A stretch of 30,412 nucleotides of DNA from CAMYLR01 sp039588915 (lineage in GTDB: Bacteria; Gemmatimonadota; Gemmatimonadetes; JACCXV01; JAHWKZ01), in assembly GCA_039588915.1 (NCBI GenBank), contig JBDGYV010000024.1:1-30412 (forward strand), read 5' to 3'. Under the pieces are notes generated by a model, which made no database searches, had not been told where the DNA came from, and saw nothing but the letters and a program-made list of their open reading frames with translations. Positions 25,697-30,412 of this stretch are shown piece after piece. Position 1 is the first letter of the stretch. The number at the start of each line of letters is the position of its first letter. The position numbers and the translations under genes were made by a program.

Positions 25697-26400
25697 CGCG
25701 CCCCCAACCGCGCGACGAGCTCGGCATGGACGACACGCGCTTCATCGCTTGCCGCCCTCATCAGAGCGCGAGTCGAGTCATTAGCCGCCGGGTGGTCCCA
25801 GAGGGAACTCGAATCCACGGTCGGCTCGGCCGGCGATCGCGAGCCATAGACGGCACGCCAAGCGTTCGCGTACTCGGTCCAGGGACCCTCCGGCTCGGTG
25901 CGGGCAGCTGGAATCAACGCCAACGGCACGATGACCGGCCAAGCGAGCCCGCCATCGCGGCTCAGCCGCACCCATGGTCCGCCGTCACCAAACTCCTGTG
26001 TTAGCGCGCTCATCACGATCTTGAGTCTATCGGGCCCGAGCGACCCCAGCGCCTCGTGAGCGGCCGCCACCAAAGCGTCGGCCGCAAGCAGTGTCCCGGC
26101 CGCACCATCGACCGCCGTGCCAGGCGTTCGACCCACAGCCACACCCGATGTAAGGCTCGCGCTGACGCCATCCAAACCGCCAGCCAGGCCACCGATCGCG
26201 ATGCCCCAGACCAGCGCCTCAGCGTCCCCCCAGCCCGACCTGCGGACTGCGCTGCCACCGATCGCCGCCGGCCACGGTGCCCCGCCGGAACAGACGTCTG
26301 CCATCTCCGCCGTCAGCGATTCGGGCATCGTGAAGCTGGCCAGCCACTCGCTCAACGCTACCGCGAACCAATCGACTTCGGGCGGGCGGGTTTGGATCAA
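25693..26400 (-). CDS. Unrecognised protein coupled to alaS; remote polyprenyl-synthetase resemblance
   Basis: A 235-aa Ala/Gly-rich soluble protein, no signal peptide or membrane helix. Its start overlaps the alaS stop by 4 bp (ATGA), so it is translated after alaS. The segment VGRTPGTAVDG followed by GTLLAADALVAAAHEAL (about 89-118) resembles the GRPT...LAGDALL...AFE helix of trans-polyprenyl diphosphate synthases, but the first Asp-rich motif (DDxxD) that should precede it is missing, as is the second. If related, it cannot be an active prenyltransferase of the usual kind. The resemblance is by eye only and could be compositional. No function is proposed. Confidence 0.72.
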   Translation of the reverse strand: MIQTRPPEVDWFAVALSEWLASFTMPESLTAEMADVCSGGAPWPAAIGGSAVRRSGWGDAEALVWGIAIGGLAGGLDGVSASLTSGVAVGRTPGTAVDGAAGTLLAADALVAAAHEALGSLGPDRLKIVMSALTQEFGDGGPWVRLSRDGGLAWPVIVPLALIPAARTEPEGPWTEYANAWRAVYGSRSPAEPTVDSSSLWDHPAANDSTRALMRAASDEARVVHAELVARLGAR

Positions 26401-29000
26401 CCGCGGACCAGCGAGGCTACGATCTCGGGCGCCCGCTTGAGCGCCGTATCGATCTTCTCTACGTCCTTTCCACCGGCTTGCGCCATATGTCTCTTGCCTC
26501 CGCCACGCCCGCCAATCAGCGGTGCCAGCTCCCTAATCACCCGCGGCGCGTCGAGCGTGCCGGCTTCGATCAGGTCGTCGGTAACGACGGTTAGCAGGTT
26601 CGCCTTGCCGCCCAGCGCTGCGCCGATCACCCCCACACCCGAACCGAGTTGCTCACGAAGGGTGTCACCGATCGTACGCAAGTCGTCCATCGAAACTGGC
26701 TCGGCCCGGAGCGTTACGACTTGGAAGCCATCGACCGTCGTCGATCGCTCGGTTAGCCCGCTTGCGCCACCCTGCATTGCCTGACGACGGGCGGCCTCGA
26801 ACCGCTTTTCGACCTCGCGCTTCTCTTCAAGCAACCGATCGATCCGCGTCGCCAGCTCATCCGGGAGCACCTTGAGTCGCTTCGCGGCTTCGGCGAGAGC
26901 GCGCTCAGTCTGTCTGAACTCCTCCAGCGCGCGAAAACCGGTTACTACCTCGATACGCCGGACACCACCGGCGACGCTCGATTCGGACACGATCTTGACG
27001 GCCCCGATCTCACCCGTTCGTGCTACATGACAGCCCCCACACAGCTCAATCGATTCGTTGTCACCGATCGTGACGACCCGCACTCGGTCGCCGTACTTCT
27101 CACCAAACAGCGCGATCGCACCGCGTGACTTAGCGTCGTCAAACGGCACGACTTCCTTCTCGACTGGCAGATCGGACAAGACCCAGGCGTTGGCCTCGTC
27201 TTCAATGGCTTCGACCTCTTGCGTCGTCAGCGCCTTTGGATGCGAGAAGTCGAACCGCATGCGGTCGGGAGCGACAAGCGAGCCTGCCTGTCGTACATGC
27301 TCCCCCAGTCGATTGCGGAGGATGGCGTGAATCACGTGCGTCACCGTGTGATGGCGCTCGGTGTCGCGGCGCTGTGCTTCATCAACGGTCGCTCGGACTT
27401 TCGCACCGACAACGATTTTGTCTGCATCACCCTCGACGACCTCGGCCACGGGGACGAATACCTCGCCGTGCCGCTCGACGTCGAAAACAGCGAGACCGAA
27501 CCCTTCGCCATCGATGACACCGGTGTCGGCGACCTGCCCACCGCCGGTCGCGTAGAATGGGTTGTCGCGCAAGACCAGCCGGAGGCGGTCGCCATCTGGC
27601 GCAACGTGTTCGATGGTCGTGTCGACTTCGAGCTGACCGTAGCCGACGAACGTCGAGTCCGCCTCCAGATTCCGATCCACCGCGTCAACCCCTACCGTGT
27701 CGAAGCCACTCGCTTTGCGGGCCCTCTCCCGTTGCTCCGTCATGAGTTTCTGATAGCCTCGGTCATCGATCCCATGACCTCGCTCTGTGGCGATAAGCGC
27801 GGTTAGATCGGGTGGAAAACCGTACGTATCGTACAGTGTAAAGACATCGTCGCCGGGGATCTCGGCACCCGCTGGTGTCATCGCAAGCACCTTTTCCAGA
27901 ATCTCCATCCCCTGATCGATCGTCTGCAGGAACCGCTCCTCTTCGGCCTCGAGGATCACCTGGATCTGTTGCTCGTGGACCGGCAACTCGGGAAACGCCG
28001 CGCCCATTTCAGCGACAATCGTAGGAATGATCTCGTGCAGGACGGGACGATGAACATCGAGCATCCAGTAGTGACGCACGGCCCGGCGGATGATCCGCCT
28101 CAGCACGTAACCGCGGCCTTCATTGGTTGGATAAACGCCGTCGCTGATTAGGAACGTCGCCGCCCGACCATGATCGGCTAGAACCCGGAACGAAACCCCG
28201 ACATCGGTATCGGGCTCGTAGGTGCGCTCCGTCTTTGAGGCGATCGTCGCGAGCAGCGGAGTGAACAGATCGCTGTCATAGTTCGAGTATACGCCCTGAA
28301 CGACGGCCGCGATCCGCTCCAACCCCATGCCGGTGTCGACCGACGGTCGTGGCAGGTCGATCCGCGTACCATCGGCTCGACTCTCGAACTGCATGAACAC
28401 CAGATTCCAGATCTCGAGGTATCGATCCTCGTTGTCGGCTGGTGTGCCCGCACCGTACTCGGGGCCAAAATCCCAAAAGATCTCAGAGCACGGCCCGCAT
28501 GGGCCGGTGTCACCCATCGCCCAAAAGTTGTCCTTGTCCCCCATCCGGAGAACCCGCTCTGCAGGGATCCCGGTGACCTCGGGCCACAACTCGGCCGCGT
28601 CGTCGTCGCTATTGTGGACGCTGGCCCAGAGCCGGTCGGCGGGTAACGCGAGGTCTTCGGTGAGGAACTCCCACGCCAGGGCGATCGCGTGACGTTTGAA
28701 GTAGTCACCAAACGAGAAGTTGCCCAACATCTCGAAGAACGTGTGGTGGCGCGGTGTGTACCCTACGTTTTCAAAGTCGTTGTGCTTGCCCGAGACGCGA
28801 AGGCACTTCTGCGACGACACGGCGCGGGGGTAATCGAGCACACGTTGACCCGTGAAGACGTCCTTGAACGGGACCATGCCGGCATTCACGAACAGCAACG
28901 TCGGGTCGTCATCGGGCACTAGCGGAGCCGACGTCACTGGCTTGTGGTCGTTGGCGACGAAGAAATCGATGAATCGCTGGCGGATCTCGTGACCGGTCAT
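26397..29000 (-). CDS. alaS: Alanyl-tRNA synthetase
   Basis: A complete 867-aa class II synthetase that charges tRNA-Ala. The catalytic domain (about 1-240) has PTLLFVNAGMVPFK and class II motif 2 around ENVGYTPRHHTFFEMLGNFSFGDY, then VDTGMGLERI. A tRNA-recognition region, the editing domain with zinc ligands H551/H555 (HTVTH) and C654/H658 (CGGCH), and the C-Ala domain with a DHHA1-like glycine-rich tail (GGRGGGKRHMAQAGG) follow in the normal order. The editing motif is usually CGGTH; here Thr is Cys657, which keeps both ligands. ATG 29000 starts in the consensus MTGHEIRQRFIDFF context. I find no T-box leader upstream. The next gene is coupled to its stop. Confidence 0.98.
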   Translation of the reverse strand: MTGHEIRQRFIDFFVANDHKPVTSAPLVPDDDPTLLFVNAGMVPFKDVFTGQRVLDYPRAVSSQKCLRVSGKHNDFENVGYTPRHHTFFEMLGNFSFGDYFKRHAIALAWEFLTEDLALPADRLWASVHNSDDDAAELWPEVTGIPAERVLRMGDKDNFWAMGDTGPCGPCSEIFWDFGPEYGAGTPADNEDRYLEIWNLVFMQFESRADGTRIDLPRPSVDTGMGLERIAAVVQGVYSNYDSDLFTPLLATIASKTERTYEPDTDVGVSFRVLADHGRAATFLISDGVYPTNEGRGYVLRRIIRRAVRHYWMLDVHRPVLHEIIPTIVAEMGAAFPELPVHEQQIQVILEAEEERFLQTIDQGMEILEKVLAMTPAGAEIPGDDVFTLYDTYGFPPDLTALIATERGHGIDDRGYQKLMTEQRERARKASGFDTVGVDAVDRNLEADSTFVGYGQLEVDTTIEHVAPDGDRLRLVLRDNPFYATGGGQVADTGVIDGEGFGLAVFDVERHGEVFVPVAEVVEGDADKIVVGAKVRATVDEAQRRDTERHHTVTHVIHAILRNRLGEHVRQAGSLVAPDRMRFDFSHPKALTTQEVEAIEDEANAWVLSDLPVEKEVVPFDDAKSRGAIALFGEKYGDRVRVVTIGDNESIELCGGCHVARTGEIGAVKIVSESSVAGGVRRIEVVTGFRALEEFRQTERALAEAAKRLKVLPDELATRIDRLLEEKREVEKRFEAARRQAMQGGASGLTERSTTVDGFQVVTLRAEPVSMDDLRTIGDTLREQLGSGVGVIGAALGGKANLLTVVTDDLIEAGTLDAPRVIRELAPLIGGRGGGKRHMAQAGGKDVEKIDTALKRAPEIVASLVRG

Positions 29001-29184
29001 CGGTACCGTCCAGAACGCGAAGGGGCGGGATGACCCGCTCCGCTATGTGGTTGCTGCATCGGGACTTGCCCCAAGATACAGGGGGCTCCTCAGGGTCGCA
29101 AAGGGCACTTGCTAGAACACAGGGGGTATCGCGACCACGTTAACCCACGGGTCAACCACAAGCGCGCCTTCAAGAGGGGGAACC
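29001..29184. other. Divergent intergenic region alaS / hcp-like with repeats
   Basis: A 184-bp region. It contains two copies of ACAGGGGG (29078-29085 and 29119-29126) in the same orientation, 41 bp apart, about four helical turns, plus an 18-bp near-palindrome closer to the hcp-like gene. A strong ribosome-binding site (AGAGGGGG) precedes the hcp-like ATG. I cannot name a clear -35/-10 pair for either gene. Confidence 0.4.
29139..29156. promoter_or_regulatory. Near-palindromic candidate operator
   Basis: GTTAACCC-AC-GGGTCAAC is an 18-bp inverted repeat with one mismatch, 28 bp upstream of the hcp-like start. The symmetry is what a dimeric repressor would bind. No regulator is encoded nearby, so this is a candidate only. 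Confidence 0.3.
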
Positions 29185-29787
29185 ATGTTCAGCGAGTGTC
29201 AATCGAGTAAGTCCAATCGTTGGATTTGCGCAGCCGGTTTGGGCGTAGCATTGCTGATCGCTTCTCCACCGAGCCTCCAGGCCCAAGGCGACCCCGACCG
29301 GCCGATCGTCGCGGGTCGCGTACCCAACCCGCCGGCGGCTGCTGCCGACATGTACATCAAGTTCGACGGCATCGATGGCGAGTCTGCGGACAAGGATCAC
29401 GACAAGTGGATCGACGTTCTGTCGATCGATTGGGGGGCGCACAAGCCTACCCCCGGAGAGGTCGCCACGCGTCGTCGCGGCGACGTGATTCTAGAGGAAC
29501 TGACCATGACAAAGGAATACGACGCAGCGTCGCCAAAAATAATGCTGGCGTGTGCCAAGGGGGAGCATCTCTCCAAAGTAGAGTTCGAAGCGCCGGAGCG
29601 TTCCGGGGCTCGAGCGACGTACATGAAGTACGAACTCAAGAACGTCATGATCACGAGTTACAGCCTCGACGCATCCGGCGATCGCCCAATGGAGACGATC
29701 ACGATGACCTACGAGAAAGTCGACGCGGCCGAGATCGACAAGAGCTCTCGGGTGAAGATCAAGCAGAGCTGGGATCGAGACGACTAA
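29185..29787 (+). CDS. Hcp-family protein with a Sec signal peptide
   Basis: A 200-aa protein. Residues about 54-195 match Hcp, the ring-forming tube protein of type VI secretion: DMYIKFDGIDGES, then IDVLSIDWG, LTMTKEYDAASPKIMLACAKG, and a YELKNVMITSYS to ETITMTYEKV ending that align well with Pseudomonas Hcp1 by eye. Unlike T6SS Hcp it begins with a Sec signal peptide (about 1-33, core AAGLGVALLIA, end SLQA) that would leave Gln34 first, and a Pro/Ala-rich linker (about 36-53). ATG 29185 has AGAGGGGG upstream. No T6SS gene is present in the window. It is therefore probably a periplasmic or secreted Hcp-fold protein with a role other than a contractile tube. Confidence 0.86.
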   Translation: MFSECQSSKSNRWICAAGLGVALLIASPPSLQAQGDPDRPIVAGRVPNPPAAAADMYIKFDGIDGESADKDHDKWIDVLSIDWGAHKPTPGEVATRRRGDVILEELTMTKEYDAASPKIMLACAKGEHLSKVEFEAPERSGARATYMKYELKNVMITSYSLDASGDRPMETITMTYEKVDAAEIDKSSRVKIKQSWDRDD

Positions 29788-29793
29788 ATCCTG

Positions 29794-30372
29794 CTAACCT
29801 CGCTGAACCAGCGCTGCACACTCGGCGTAGCGGTAGCAATCCACGGTGTGGTCGTTGACCATACCAGCGGCCTGCATGAATGCATAGCAGATCGTCGGAC
29901 CAACGAACCCGAAGGCTCGGCGTTTCAGGTCCTTGCTCATCGCCTCCGACTCGGCAGTCTTGGCTGGTATCTCCGATAGCGTCCGCCACTTGTTCTGGAT
30001 CGTCTCGTCACCGACGAACCCCCAGATGTAGGCGTCGAACGTCTCGAATTCGGCCTGAATATCGAGGAACGCGCGCGCGTTTTTGACCGCGGACGCAACC
30101 TTCTGACGGTTTCGAACGATGCCTGGGTCGGCGAGCAGCTGCCTCGTCTTCTCGTCGTCGTAGCGGGCGATCGCTTCGGGGTCGAAATCGTCAAACGCAC
30201 TTCGATAGTTCTCGCGCTTCTTCAAGATCGTCTCCCACGACAACCCAGCCTGTGCGCCATCCAGCAATAGAAACTCGAACAGCTTTCGATCGTCGTGAAG
30301 CGGAACGCCCCACTCGTCGTCGTGATACGTGATCATGAGATCCGACCCCACCCAACCGCAGCGCTGCTTCAC
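29794..30372 (-). CDS. tag: DNA-3-methyladenine glycosylase I
   Basis: A 192-aa Tag protein that removes 3-methyladenine from alkylated DNA to start base excision repair. The N-terminus RCGWVGSD and HDDEWGVP, the central AGLSWETILKKRENYR, and the end FVGPTICYAFMQAAGMVNDH match E. coli Tag. Zinc ligands C5, H17, H175 and C179 are all present. The base-pocket Glu38 of E. coli Tag is Asp38 here (LLDGAQAGLSW), a conservative change seen by direct comparison from memory. The start is GTG 30372, overlapping the stop of an upstream gene (GTGA). It converges with the hcp-like gene with a 6-bp gap. Confidence 0.95.
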   Translation of the reverse strand: MKQRCGWVGSDLMITYHDDEWGVPLHDDRKLFEFLLLDGAQAGLSWETILKKRENYRSAFDDFDPEAIARYDDEKTRQLLADPGIVRNRQKVASAVKNARAFLDIQAEFETFDAYIWGFVGDETIQNKWRTLSEIPAKTAESEAMSKDLKRRAFGFVGPTICYAFMQAAGMVNDHTVDCYRYAECAALVQRG

Positions 30373-30412
30373 GGCTGGACGACCGCCTTGACGACGCGTC
30401 CACCCTCGACAT
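30369..30412 (-). CDS. C-terminal end of an upstream gene (13 codons)
   Basis: In the frame that ends at TGA 30369-30371 the last residues read VEGGRVVKAVVQP. The stop overlaps the tag GTG by 4 bp, the coupling pattern typical of this window, so it is probably the end of a real gene in the tag operon. Aminoacyl-tRNA synthetases such as LeuS can end in a similar basic-hydrophobic strand, but 13 residues cannot identify it. Confidence 0.4.
   Translation of the reverse strand, partial: VEGGRVVKAVVQP

Noticed and set aside
29001..29184. A T-box riboswitch in front of alaS
   Set aside because: The conserved T-box antiterminator sequence and specifier stem are not present on the minus strand.
1..30412. 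CRISPR array, tRNA/rRNA genes, insertion sequences or prophage genes
   Set aside because: No regularly spaced repeats, no cloverleaf or rRNA core sequence noticed, and no transposase, integrase or phage protein among the translated frames.

Overview
The window (about 60% G+C) looks like chromosomal DNA of an FCB-group bacterium, most likely a Gemmatimonadota member. The case rests on a SprA-type (type IX secretion) outer-membrane protein sharing the window with a Myxococcus-like pil gene order, exported DUF1800/DUF1501 proteins, paired LptF/LptG permeases and many exported M28 peptidases. The phylum is inferred from protein families, not from a marker gene. I see no rRNA, tRNA, IS element, prophage or CRISPR array.

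Region 1 (1-14011, all minus strand) is a type IV pilus region read from right to left: a ComEA-like HhH protein, pilB, pilT, pilC, then four non-pil genes (bicupin, M28 peptidase, DUF1800, DUF1501), then pilS, pilR and the start of a pilA-type prepilin cut by the window edge. The first four genes overlap or nearly touch. The prepilin has a consensus sigma-54 promoter (249-263), which fits control by the adjacent PilS/PilR pair. The DUF1800 start is preceded by a strong hairpin that covers its Shine-Dalgarno sequence.

Region 2 (14012-16237, plus strand) holds a non-coding or small-ORF stretch, an unusually GC-rich SAM methyltransferase and a type II NADH dehydrogenase four bases downstream of it.

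Region 3 (16243-25696) is an envelope block. sprA and a glutaminyl-cyclase-like M28 lipoprotein form a minus-strand pair; lptF and lptG run divergently on the plus strand. All four Sec/signal-peptidase-I proteins I can recognise in the window (bicupin, DUF1800, SprA, Hcp-like) would have Gln as the first mature residue. That matches the Bacteroidetes 'Q-rule' (N-terminal pyroglutamate), and the candidate enzyme is encoded directly behind sprA.

Region 4 (25693-30412) has an unrecognised protein translationally coupled to alaS, alaS itself, a divergent Hcp-family protein that carries a Sec signal peptide although no T6SS gene is present, tag (3-methyladenine DNA glycosylase I), and the last 13 codons of a further gene. 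The most promising leads are the Gln+1/QC/SprA linkage, the exported Hcp, the SD-masking hairpin, and the exported cassette inside the pil cluster.
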